DNA of 6,767 bases from Flavobacteriales bacterium (GTDB lineage Bacteria; Bacteroidota; Bacteroidia; Flavobacteriales_E; Vicingaceae), in contig JAESUI010000276.1 in NCBI GenBank assembly GCA_016763135.1, positions 1 to 6,767 on the forward strand. The letters are read 5' to 3'. Below the pieces are notes generated by a model, which worked only from the letters and a program-made list of their open reading frames with translations, did not search any database and was not told where the DNA came from. Both the position numbers and the translations under genes were made by a program. Every line of letters starts with the position of its first letter. Within the stretch, counting starts at the first letter, position 1. Positions 1 to 5,877 of the stretch are shown here, in pieces.

Positions 1-365
1 AAGTTGTTAGGCTTAGTAATAACTATTCCATCTTCAGCAATACAAAGGTATTCTGCATTTGTTCCTGAACCAAAAATGGATTCTCCAAAAACAGCTTCTC
101 CTACTTTAAATACGGTTACACCTTTCCCGATTGCTTCAATTTCTCCTGAAAAACCAGTTCCTGAAATCTGGGTTTTAGGTTTTGTTAACCCCATAAATAA
201 CCTTCCGAAATAGGGCTTTCCTGTTCGCATCATAGTATCAGCTCTTGTAACTGATGAGGCATGAATTTTTATTAATAGTTCATTTTCTTTTGGAATTGGT
301 TTTTCTACTTCTTGTAGTTGAAGAACATCTGCTCCCCCGTATTTTGTACATATTATTGCTTTCAT
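1..365 (-). CDS. MDR-family NAD(P)-dependent quinone oxidoreductase / alcohol dehydrogenase, N-terminal part (3' end beyond window)
   Basis: Reading the minus strand from the ATG at 365-363 gives 121 residues, open to the left edge. They match the N-terminal GroES-like domain of medium-chain dehydrogenase/reductases. The protein opens with MKAIICTKYGG and a 'VLQLQEVEKPIP' strand. Residues about 66-95 show the glycine-rich TQISGTGFSGEIEAIGKGV stretch, then 'FKVGEAVFG', the MDR 'G.V...G..V..F..GD.V.G' pattern. Where zinc alcohol dehydrogenases carry the catalytic Cys (usually C-x-x-D) the sequence reads VTRAD (39-43), so it should be a zinc-independent quinone-oxidoreductase type that reduces quinones or enones with NAD(P)H in the cytoplasm. 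The nucleotide-binding Rossmann half, roughly 200 residues, lies off the window, so cofactor preference cannot be judged. The gene starts 127 nt after the cyclase-regulator stop on the same strand but has its own promoter element at 388-395. Confidence 0.88.
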   Translation of the reverse strand, partial: MKAIICTKYGGADVLQLQEVEKPIPKENELLIKIHASSVTRADTMMRTGKPYFGRLFMGLTKPKTQISGTGFSGEIEAIGKGVTVFKVGEAVFGESIFGSGTNAEYLCIAEDGIVITKPNN

Positions 366-492
366 AATGTTGTTTTTAATTACACTACAAAAATATTTAT
401 ACAGATGGGGGAAACTGTTCTATATTATAATAAGGATGTACAGAATTATAATTCCGAACCAATTGAGAAAAAGAAAAGACAGTTTATTCTCC
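366..492. other. Intergenic region between the cyclase-regulator stop and the MDR start
   Basis: These 127 nt hold the MDR promoter element, a perfect 12-bp palindrome GAATTATAATTC at 443-454, and a TTCCGAACCAATT block right after it that resembles a block upstream of the AraC gene at 3060. On the minus strand the cyclase-regulator stop is followed by a weak 5-bp ACAGT/ACTGT inverted repeat (11-nt loop) and a pyrimidine run. That is too weak to call a terminator, so read-through from the upstream gene into the MDR gene remains possible. Confidence 0.4.
388..395 (-). promoter_or_regulatory. Bacteroidetes -7 promoter element (TATTTTTG) for the MDR gene
   Basis: The minus strand reads TATTTTTG here, matching the TAnnTTTG consensus of Bacteroidetes housekeeping promoters. 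It lies 22 nt before the ATG at 365, which leaves a leader of roughly 15 nt. No clear -33 TTTG is visible at the expected spacing; the nearest candidate is a GTTTC about 19 nt upstream. The element suggests the MDR gene can be transcribed independently of the cyclase-regulator gene. Confidence 0.5.
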
Positions 493-2811
493 TTACTGTT
501 TTAAAAACTGTTTAGGTGTTAAGCCAGTTTCCTTTTTAAAATAGGTGTTAAATACAGTTTTAGAGTTAAAACCACTATCATAAGCCAGCCCTTCAATTGT
601 AAGGTTGGTGTTTTTTGGATCTTTAGCAATCAATTTAAAAGTTGCTATTCTATATTGATTGATAAATTCATTAAAGTTTTTACCTATGCTTTCATTCAAT
701 AACCATGACAGTTGGTTGGGGTGAATTTTAATTTGGTCAGCTAATATTCGTAAAGATAAACTGGAATCCAAAAAAGGTTCATTTTCTTTAATATGAGTAA
801 ATAATCGATTGGTGTAAGTAGTAGCATCAACTTCATCCAACAATATTTTCTTTTGCTGAATTTTTTTAGAGGTCACTTCAGTTTTAAATATTATTTTATG
901 GAACTCTTTATACCTTGAATCACTTTTTATAGTATTAACTAAAGGGTCAGCATATCGGAGTAGTAATAATGGTGATTTTGATTCAATTGCATTTGATACC
1001 CATTTAAAAGCATTATCAAAACTATTAGTATTCGCATGCATCATAAAGACGAAAGAATCAGCTGCAAACCCATTTGGATCCTTTGCCTGTTCTTTTAATT
1101 GCGCTAAATAATCAGCAGTTTTAGTAGTATCATTTTTTAAAGCATAAGCTAATCCTATTACACCTGTTTTTTCTCCCAGGACAACAGCTTCAGAAGGAAT
1201 GTTGTCGTAGTAATTAACCACTTCATTATACTTTCCTAACTTAAGTAAGCAAATAGCTTTTACAGCATGTGCCGGGATGTTTTTATCATTAGCAATTAAG
1301 CATTTGTCTAGCAATGTTATAGAAGTGTCATAATCTTCAACCATATAATGGAAGTAAGCATTAAAAAAATGAGTTTCTTCAGAAAGAGGGTTTATTGCTA
1401 ATGCGAAATCAAGATGTTTTTGGGCCATCTTTTTCTCTCCAGCTAGAATGTACAAGAAGGACAAAAATTGCTGAACCTCTGCATTGTTTGGATTAAGTTG
1501 GCTAGCTTTTAACATTTCCTGGAGTGACTTATTATAATCACACTCTAAAAAGAATGCTTGGTTACCTAATTGATAATGAACACCCGATAATTGATCATTC
1601 AATACTAAAGCTTGTTGTGTAAATTGAATCGTCTTACCCCAAGCTTCTTCAAAAGGCATAGCGCCCATTGTGCCTAAAAAGCTATAAGAATCAGCTAGCC
1701 CTAAAATTGCTTCAGTGTATTTAGTGTCTAATTCTAACGCTTTTTCATAATAGGAGATTGCTTTTTTTACATCTTCTGGGTTCCACTTGTTTTGATAAAA
1801 TTTTGCTTTTAAGCAATACTCATAGGCACTTATAACTTCTGTTTGTTTATTTACAAGATGCTCTTGTATTTCAAAATGGCCAAAATGCTCTCTTAATTTA
1901 TCCGCAATCAACAAACTTATTTCATCTTGTATTTCAAAGATGTTTTCTAATTTCCTATCCCAAGTTTCCGACCAAAAATGAAAATCTTCTTCTACTTGAA
2001 TTAGTTGAGCTGTAATTCTTATTGAATCACCAGAAAGTCTTACACTTCCTTCTAAAATAGTTGATACGTTTAATTTTTTACCAATTTCTGGAACAGGTAA
2101 ATTTTTACCTTTAAAAAAGAAAGATGAAGTACGCGATGTTACTTTTAAACTACCAATTTTGGCTAAAGCATTTATAATTTCTTCAGTAATTCCATCACTA
2201 AAATATTCATTATCTTCGCTAGTACTCATGTTTACAAAAGGAAGTACAGCTATAGTTTTTGAAATTGTTGTTTTTCCTTTTAACTCTAATGGCTGAGGAA
2301 TAGTGATTCCTTTATTTGTAATGGCAAATACTTCAACAGGCTGATCGATGTTTTTGAGTTTAAAATTTCCTAAAGAAATAGTAGAAATTGCGGGATGATT
2401 TTTTAATTCATCGTTTAACTTTCCAGAAATTAGGATAGCACCACCTACACCTAAACTTTCAATTCGAGAGGCAAAATTTACACCATCACCATAAACTTCA
2501 GTATTGTCAAAAACAATATCACCTATATGTAAACCAATTCTAACATTTACTGGGTCTCCTTTTTGTAACAATTGCTGAATTTCTATAGCACATTCTATTG
2601 CTTCAACAGCACTTTTAAAAACACTTAAAGTTCCATCACCATAATATTGTACTATTTCTCCTTTATATAATTTATGTTGTTCTTTAAAAACTTCTCGGTG
2701 TTTTTTTCGAATACGAACAGCATAATCCTCATCTCCTTGCATCAAAGCGGTATAACCAACAATGTCAGTAAACATTATTGCAGCAAGCTCTCTTTTTATT
2801 TTATTACTCAT
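493..2811 (-). CDS. Class III nucleotide cyclase - TolB/FlgO-like - TPR - AraC-type HTH fusion regulator
   Basis: This 772-residue protein has no visible signal peptide or membrane helix, so it should be cytoplasmic. Residues about 8-165 form a class III adenylate/guanylate cyclase domain: FTDIVGY with metal ligand D16, YYGDG with metal ligand D59, RIGLHIGD at 91-98, and YGDGVNFASR with D109, transition-state N112 and R116. The core catalytic set is therefore present, but the usual purine-selecting Lys is Q55. Residues about 185-310 (IAVLPFVNMS, FSDGITEEI, ILEGSVR, WSETWDR) match the TolB/FlgO-like domain found in CadC-like regulators and rhizobial cyclases. Residues about 328-600 are TPR-like helix pairs, for example AISYYEKALELD. 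Residues about 664-772 are an AraC/XylS DNA-binding domain with helix-turn-helices near 685-708 and 735-760, ending GLTPKQFLK. It probably senses a ligand or protein through the TPR/TolB part and binds DNA. Cyclic nucleotide production is plausible but unproven. The ATG start fits a promoter element at 2852-2859. Confidence 0.9.
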   Translation of the reverse strand: MSNKIKRELAAIMFTDIVGYTALMQGDEDYAVRIRKKHREVFKEQHKLYKGEIVQYYGDGTLSVFKSAVEAIECAIEIQQLLQKGDPVNVRIGLHIGDIVFDNTEVYGDGVNFASRIESLGVGGAILISGKLNDELKNHPAISTISLGNFKLKNIDQPVEVFAITNKGITIPQPLELKGKTTISKTIAVLPFVNMSTSEDNEYFSDGITEEIINALAKIGSLKVTSRTSSFFFKGKNLPVPEIGKKLNVSTILEGSVRLSGDSIRITAQLIQVEEDFHFWSETWDRKLENIFEIQDEISLLIADKLREHFGHFEIQEHLVNKQTEVISAYEYCLKAKFYQNKWNPEDVKKAISYYEKALELDTKYTEAILGLADSYSFLGTMGAMPFEEAWGKTIQFTQQALVLNDQLSGVHYQLGNQAFFLECDYNKSLQEMLKASQLNPNNAEVQQFLSFLYILAGEKKMAQKHLDFALAINPLSEETHFFNAYFHYMVEDYDTSITLLDKCLIANDKNIPAHAVKAICLLKLGKYNEVVNYYDNIPSEAVVLGEKTGVIGLAYALKNDTTKTADYLAQLKEQAKDPNGFAADSFVFMMHANTNSFDNAFKWVSNAIESKSPLLLLRYADPLVNTIKSDSRYKEFHKIIFKTEVTSKKIQQKKILLDEVDATTYTNRLFTHIKENEPFLDSSLSLRILADQIKIHPNQLSWLLNESIGKNFNEFINQYRIATFKLIAKDPKNTNLTIEGLAYDSGFNSKTVFNTYFKKETGLTPKQFLKQ

Positions 2812-2851
2812 ATATAAACTCGATAGAATATCAGCATCATTTGTCGGAAAT

Positions 2852-2859
2852 CAAATGTA
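2852..2859 (-). promoter_or_regulatory. Bacteroidetes -7 promoter element (TACATTTG) for the cyclase-regulator gene
   Basis: The minus strand reads TACATTTG, an exact TAnnTTTG match, 40 nt before the ATG at 2811. The predicted leader is about 33-35 nt. A convincing -33 TTTG at about 19 nt spacing is not seen; the upstream sequence is A/T-rich with a long T run. The position supports the ATG at 2811 as the start. Confidence 0.5.
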
Positions 2860-2970
2860 GTAAAAAAACAAGGTTATCTGTTAGTAGTGATTTTACAATA
2901 TTTAGCTGACTTTAAATTCGTTACTCGAGTTATATCTCTCAATTTATCGAACTATTTAATAGATATAAAA

Positions 2971-3003
2971 CTCTCTATATCATTGATTTAGAGAGATTTT
3001 TTT
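2971..3003 (+). terminator. Rho-independent terminator-like hairpin
   Basis: CTCTCTA (2971-2977) pairs with TAGAGAG (2989-2995). A further ATC/GAT pairing lies inside the loop, and seven T follow at 2997-3003. The stem is short and AT-rich. On the opposite strand the stem is followed by TTTTA, so weak bidirectional activity is possible. No plus-strand gene lies upstream of it inside the divergent region, which makes its purpose unclear. Confidence 0.55.
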
Positions 3004-3033
3004 GTCTGTGGGGACAAGGTTCAGAATTCCGAA

Positions 3034-3041
3034 TCAATTTG
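3034..3041 (+). promoter_or_regulatory. Possible degenerate -7 element (TCAATTTG) for the AraC gene
   Basis: TCAATTTG differs from TAnnTTTG at one fixed position and lies 18 nt before the ATG at 3060. The nearest TTTG upstream (3001-3004) is too far away, at 29 nt. The call is weak, but it is the best promoter candidate between the hairpin at 2971-3003 and the gene. Confidence 0.25.
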
Positions 3042-3059
3042 ATTTATTATATTTAAAGG

Positions 3060-3839
3060 ATGGAAATGCTGCCAGTTCATAAAAGTTTGGAACCTTTTGT
3101 AAAAGATATTGTTCTTTTAGAAAGTGATGATAAAGATAGGGAGCACGTATTCCCTTTTTATGCTGATGGATATGCAGGAGTTGTTTATTCTAAATCAGAA
3201 AATCCATTTTATTTGCAACCCAGGAATAAGCAATTATCTGATTTTTATCTTTATGGGCAAACTATTGAGCCCATATCATTGAATGTAAAGGGGCCATTTA
3301 AGTCAATAATACTGCGAATGTATCCGTTTGCCAGCAGAATATTACTTGGGATTGATCCTAAAATTTTAAATGATGATTGCTATGACCTATTATTGTTGGA
3401 TAACATAGATACCTTAGGAACAGTTAAAAGATTAAGACAAACTGAAAACAAGCAAGAGCTAGTTAATATTCTTGCAAATTATTTTAATGAGTTACTAAAA
3501 GTTGCTTCAATTAATCCAGATTATAGAATTAAATTGGCTACGAATCTTATTCTTAAATCGAATGGTGCAATAAGCATTAAAGAGGTGAGAGATAAACTCT
3601 GTGTTGCTGAAAGAACTCTTGAACGCCACTTCTTAAAAGAAATAGGTGTAACGGCTAAGCAATTTGCTAAAATGATTCAATTTAGCACTTCACTAAATCA
3701 AATTACTGATGCAGATTATCTCAATCTTACGGAGATAGGATTTGATTCTGGGTTTGCAGATCAATCGCATTTTATTCGAACTTTTAAACGGTATACTGGG
3801 AAAACACCAAAGGAGTTTCAAGCTCAAGTTTCTTTTTAA
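3060..3839 (+). CDS. AraC-family transcriptional regulator with DUF6597-like N-terminal domain
   Basis: The protein has 259 residues. The N-terminal half (about 1-110; 'VHKSLEPFVKDI', 'LYGQTIEPISLNVKGPFKSI', 'LRMYPFASRILLGI') resembles the DUF6597 sensing domain common in Bacteroidetes AraC regulators. The C-terminal half carries both AraC helix-turn-helices: about 172-194 (SIKEVRDKLCVAERTLERHF) and about 221-243 (LTEIGFDSGFADQSHFIRTF), ending in the family signature TGKTPKEF. It binds DNA in the cytoplasm and most likely controls the downstream cytochrome/DUF1772/NmrA unit, whose start is 84 nt away on the same strand, and possibly itself. A second ATG at 3066 lies 5 nt after AAAGGA and is the better start if a Shine-Dalgarno is used, because the AAAGG would abut the ATG at 3060. 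The two starts differ by two residues. The inducer is unknown. Confidence 0.9.
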   Translation: MEMLPVHKSLEPFVKDIVLLESDDKDREHVFPFYADGYAGVVYSKSENPFYLQPRNKQLSDFYLYGQTIEPISLNVKGPFKSIILRMYPFASRILLGIDPKILNDDCYDLLLLDNIDTLGTVKRLRQTENKQELVNILANYFNELLKVASINPDYRIKLATNLILKSNGAISIKEVRDKLCVAERTLERHFLKEIGVTAKQFAKMIQFSTSLNQITDADYLNLTEIGFDSGFADQSHFIRTFKRYTGKTPKEFQAQVSF

Positions 3840-3897
3840 TTACTTACTACAATTTCATTTTGACGGTTTTGTTCAATTTTTAGGATTGAGCTTGATC

Positions 3898-3905
3898 TAG
3901 CTTTG
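3898..3905 (+). promoter_or_regulatory. Bacteroidetes -7 promoter element (TAGCTTTG) for the cytochrome/DUF1772/NmrA operon
   Basis: TAGCTTTG matches TAnnTTTG exactly, 18 nt before the ATG at 3924, so the predicted leader is only about 10-12 nt. A TTTTG at 3867-3871 is a candidate -33 box but sits farther away than usual (26 nt). The in-frame TTG at 3903 lies inside this element, which argues against TTG as the translation start. A weak TCAAT/ATTGA inverted repeat (3873-3889) just upstream could be part of an operator. Confidence 0.5.
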
Positions 3906-3923
3906 CTTAAAACTTTTAGTAAG

Positions 3924-4256
3924 ATGAAAACAATAATTCTTTTAACATTAATCAGCTCAACTTTATTTGTTAATCCAAGTAGTTACTTAATGGAGGTTAA
4001 AAAATATAGTAGTGTTGAATTTGGAGTGACAAAATCAGACAAGGCGTATCAGGTTTTAACAAATAAATGCAATGTCTGTCACAAAACCCAAAACCCAAGA
4101 AAGGTCTTCACCCGAGAAAACATGAATGCCTTAGCCCCTAAAATTTACAAACAAGTTTTTGTAAGAAAAAGAATGCCTCGTGGCAATAAAATTAAATTGA
4201 CCAATGTCGAATATGCAATTCTCGAAAATTGGTTATTAACCTTAAACTTAAAATAA
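3924..4256 (+). CDS. Small exported mono-heme c-type cytochrome-like protein
   Basis: From the ATG at 3924 the protein has 110 residues. Residues 1-20 (MKTIILLTLISSTLFVNPSS) form a short basic-hydrophobic export signal. C49-N-V-C52-H53 is a covalent heme c site with H53 as axial ligand. M84 in 'RKRMPRGNKIKLTNVE' is the likely second axial ligand, and the 'MPR-N..LT..E...L..WL' ending is typical of small cytochrome c domains. No second CxxCH is present. The protein probably acts as a periplasmic electron carrier or redox sensor. I chose the ATG rather than the in-frame TTG at 3903 because the TTG falls in the promoter element and would add seven residues ahead of the signal peptide. Its stop is 2 nt before the next start, so it is probably translationally coupled to the DUF1772 protein, a likely electron-transfer partner (inference). 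Confidence 0.82.
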   Translation: MKTIILLTLISSTLFVNPSSYLMEVKKYSSVEFGVTKSDKAYQVLTNKCNVCHKTQNPRKVFTRENMNALAPKIYKQVFVRKRMPRGNKIKLTNVEYAILENWLLTLNLK

Positions 4257-4258
4257 TT

Positions 4259-4756
4259 ATGGAAACTTCATTTAAATCAGTTACACTTTTACTCGCAATT
4301 ATAACAATGGCTCTATCTGCAGGACTTTTTTATGCGTGGACCGTTTCAGTAATTCCTGGATTGAAAAACATGTCAAACTCAAGTTATTTAGAGGCTATGC
4401 AATCTATAAATAAGGCCATTCTTAATCCTGGTTTCTTTGCCATTTTCTTTGGACCAATAATATTATTGGGGATCAGCATAATCCTTCAATACCGGACAGA
4501 TGTAAACCTAACCTTTTGGTTAATGCTGGCAGGATCGCTTTGTTATCTCATAGGGACTGTTGGGGTTACTGTTGTCGGAAATGTGCCTATGAATGATACA
4601 CTCGATTTAATCGAATTAAAAGAGTTGAATACAGAAGAAATAAATGCCATAAGGGCTTGGTATGAAGAAAAATGGAACTACTTAAATTCAGTAAGGACAA
4701 TCTTTGCAGTGCTTGGTTTTACAGCAATTATAACTGCCATATTTTATGCTAAATAA
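4259..4756 (+). CDS. DUF1772 (anthrone-oxygenase-like) four-helix membrane protein
   Basis: The protein has 165 residues and four predicted membrane helices at about 8-30, 57-76, 84-107 and 146-163. DUF1772 hallmarks are visible: GLFYAWTVSVIPGL (22-35), AMQSINKAILNPGFF (46-60) and GNVPMNDTL (107-115), the last followed by a polar stretch (116-145) with WYEEKWNYLNSVRT. Some fungal members of this family are anthrone oxygenases that convert anthrones to anthraquinones without an obvious cofactor. Bacterial members are mostly uncharacterised, so quinone-type chemistry is an inference. I chose the ATG at 4259; an upstream in-frame TTG at 4229 would overlap the cytochrome gene and spoil the N-terminus. 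The 2-nt gap from the cytochrome stop indicates coupled translation, and the NmrA-like gene follows after 40 nt. Confidence 0.88.
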   Translation: METSFKSVTLLLAIITMALSAGLFYAWTVSVIPGLKNMSNSSYLEAMQSINKAILNPGFFAIFFGPIILLGISIILQYRTDVNLTFWLMLAGSLCYLIGTVGVTVVGNVPMNDTLDLIELKELNTEEINAIRAWYEEKWNYLNSVRTIFAVLGFTAIITAIFYAK

Positions 4757-4796
4757 GCAAAACGATATTATATTTTAACCATTAAAACTATTTATT

Positions 4797-5645
4797 ATGA
4801 AAAAACAAAAAATCTTAGTGCTTGGAGGAACCGGTAAAACTGGCCGAAGAGTAGCGGAAAAATTAATTAATCTAGGAGAAAATATCCGTATTGGATCTAG
4901 AAGTGAGAAAATACCATTTGACTGGGAAGATTCATCTACTTGGACTGATGTCTTGAGTGGAATGGATGCTGTTTATATAAACTATCAGCCAGATTTGGCT
5001 GTTCCTGGCGCACTGGGTGCCATCAAGAAATTTACTACTTTGGCAGTTCAATTAGGAGTACAAAAAATGGTTCTCTTATCTGGAAAAGGAGAAAAGGAAG
5101 CTGAACGATGTGAACAAGTAGTAATGAATTTCTCAGCTGAATGGACTATTGTAAGAGCTAGTTGGTTTAATCAAAATTTTAGTGAAAGTTTCTTTTTAGA
5201 CCCAATATTAGCAGGTCATGTAGCGCTTCCTAAGGCAGAAGCACTTATTCCTTTTATTGATGTTAATGATATTGCAGAGGTAATTGTTGAGGCTTTATTA
5301 GATGACCAACACAATGGAAAAATTTATGAGCTTACTGGTCCTCGACAGTTGACATTTGAACAAGCAACCACTGAAATCTCTAAAGCTACTGGAAGAAAAA
5401 TTAACTTTAGTTCTATAAGCATGGAGGAATACGTTGGTATGTTAAAAGAACATAATGTTCCTGAGGATTTCATTTGGTTAATCAACTATCTATTTACTGA
5501 AGTTTTAATACCTTCTAATTCGGTAATAACTAATGATGTGGAAAAAGTACTTGGAAGAAAACCAATGGATTTTAGCCAATTTGCTATTGAAACTGCCAAG
5601 ACAGGAGTATGGAATTCAGAAAAATTGACTCTTAAACCTGCTTAA
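4797..5645 (+). CDS. NmrA-like NAD(P)H-binding atypical SDR
   Basis: The protein has 282 residues and is cytoplasmic. The N-terminus is a Rossmann fold: KILVLGGTGKTGRRVAEKL with the GGTGKTG dinucleotide-binding loop at 10-16. R35 in 'IGSRSEK' after the second strand suggests NADP(H). 'VQKMVLLSGKG' (88-98) and 'WTIVRASWFNQNF' (116-128) are standard NmrA-family landmarks. 'FIDVNDIAEVIVEAL' and 'IYELTGPRQLTFEQA' follow in the C-terminal half. No classical SDR YxxxK catalytic pair is seen at the usual place, as expected for atypical SDRs. Relatives include redox-sensing NmrA/HSCARG proteins and NAD(P)H:quinone reductases of the QOR2 type, so it may be an enzyme or a cofactor sensor. It is the last gene of the operon, 40 nt after the DUF1772 gene, and is followed 35 nt later by a strong terminator. 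Confidence 0.88.
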   Translation: MKKQKILVLGGTGKTGRRVAEKLINLGENIRIGSRSEKIPFDWEDSSTWTDVLSGMDAVYINYQPDLAVPGALGAIKKFTTLAVQLGVQKMVLLSGKGEKEAERCEQVVMNFSAEWTIVRASWFNQNFSESFFLDPILAGHVALPKAEALIPFIDVNDIAEVIVEALLDDQHNGKIYELTGPRQLTFEQATTEISKATGRKINFSSISMEEYVGMLKEHNVPEDFIWLINYLFTEVLIPSNSVITNDVEKVLGRKPMDFSQFAIETAKTGVWNSEKLTLKPA

Positions 5646-5877
5646 CAAGAGTTTAATTCTTTACACTTTCTATTTTTAGAAAAAACCCTCAAAAACATTA
5701 AGTTTTGAGGGTTTTTCTTTTGTTTTCGAGTCCAAGGCTCGAATTATCGAACTTATTGGAAGAAGACATTCAAGAATTACATAAATCTATTTTTTCTTGA
5801 AATTATAATTGTAAATATCATCTACATTTATACATCCATCAATGAAAGGACAATCATGCGCAGTATATGGACAAAAT
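5646..5877. other. Convergent intergenic region between the NmrA-like and GlxA-like genes
   Basis: These 232 nt hold the strong hairpin at 5681-5716, a TTCGAG/CTCGAA hairpin at 5725-5743, and an 8-bp TTCAAGAA/TTCTTGAA inverted repeat at 5769-5801 with a 17-nt loop. Neither of the last two is followed by a convincing T run, so they are not called as terminators. No start-to-stop coding sequence longer than about 20 codons was seen. Confidence 0.5.
5681..5716 (+). terminator. Strong bidirectional-type hairpin terminator
   Basis: AAAAACCCTCAAAA (5681-5694) pairs with TTTTGAGGGTTTTT (5703-5716) in a perfect 14-bp stem with an 8-nt loop. The T run continues after one C (TTTTTCTTTTG). On the minus strand the arm likewise ends in TTTTT. 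It sits 35 nt after the NmrA-like stop, so it ends the plus-strand operon. It could also stop the convergent GlxA-like transcript, whose stop codon is 162 nt away. Confidence 0.9.

Larger units (their letters stand above)
2812..3059. other. Divergent intergenic region between the cyclase-regulator and the AraC gene
   Basis: These 248 nt separate two divergently transcribed regulators. They hold the minus-strand promoter element at 2852-2859, a repeat-like block at 2925-2953, a hairpin plus T run at 2971-3003, a TTGTC/GACAA inverted repeat with a 6-nt loop at 3002-3017, and a TTCCGAATCAATT block at 3027-3039. No convincing short coding sequence was seen. Confidence 0.5.

Noticed and set aside
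4..213. Plus-strand 69-codon open frame
   Set aside because: It is the shadow of the MDR gene on the other strand, whose translation shows clear family motifs over the same bases.
443..454. Perfect palindrome GAATTATAATTC as an operator
   Set aside because: It is AT-only except for its ends, and a similar AATTATAATT occurs at 5801-5810. In DNA this AT-rich it is not strong enough to call alone.
318..515. Plus-strand 65-codon open frame
   Set aside because: It spans the MDR start, its promoter and the end of the cyclase-regulator gene, has low-complexity K/Y/N-rich composition and shows no recognisable motif.
5725..5743. TTCGAGTCC...CTCGAA as a tRNA T-arm or tRNA fragment
   Set aside because: The TTCGAGTCC string resembles a T-loop, but there is no flanking acceptor, anticodon or D-arm pairing, and the local sequence pairs as a simple hairpin instead.
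5769..5801. TTCAAGAA/TTCTTGAA inverted repeat as a terminator for the GlxA-like gene
   Set aside because: The loop is 17 nt, the stem is AT-rich and no T run follows on the minus strand. The hairpin at 5681-5716 is a much better candidate.
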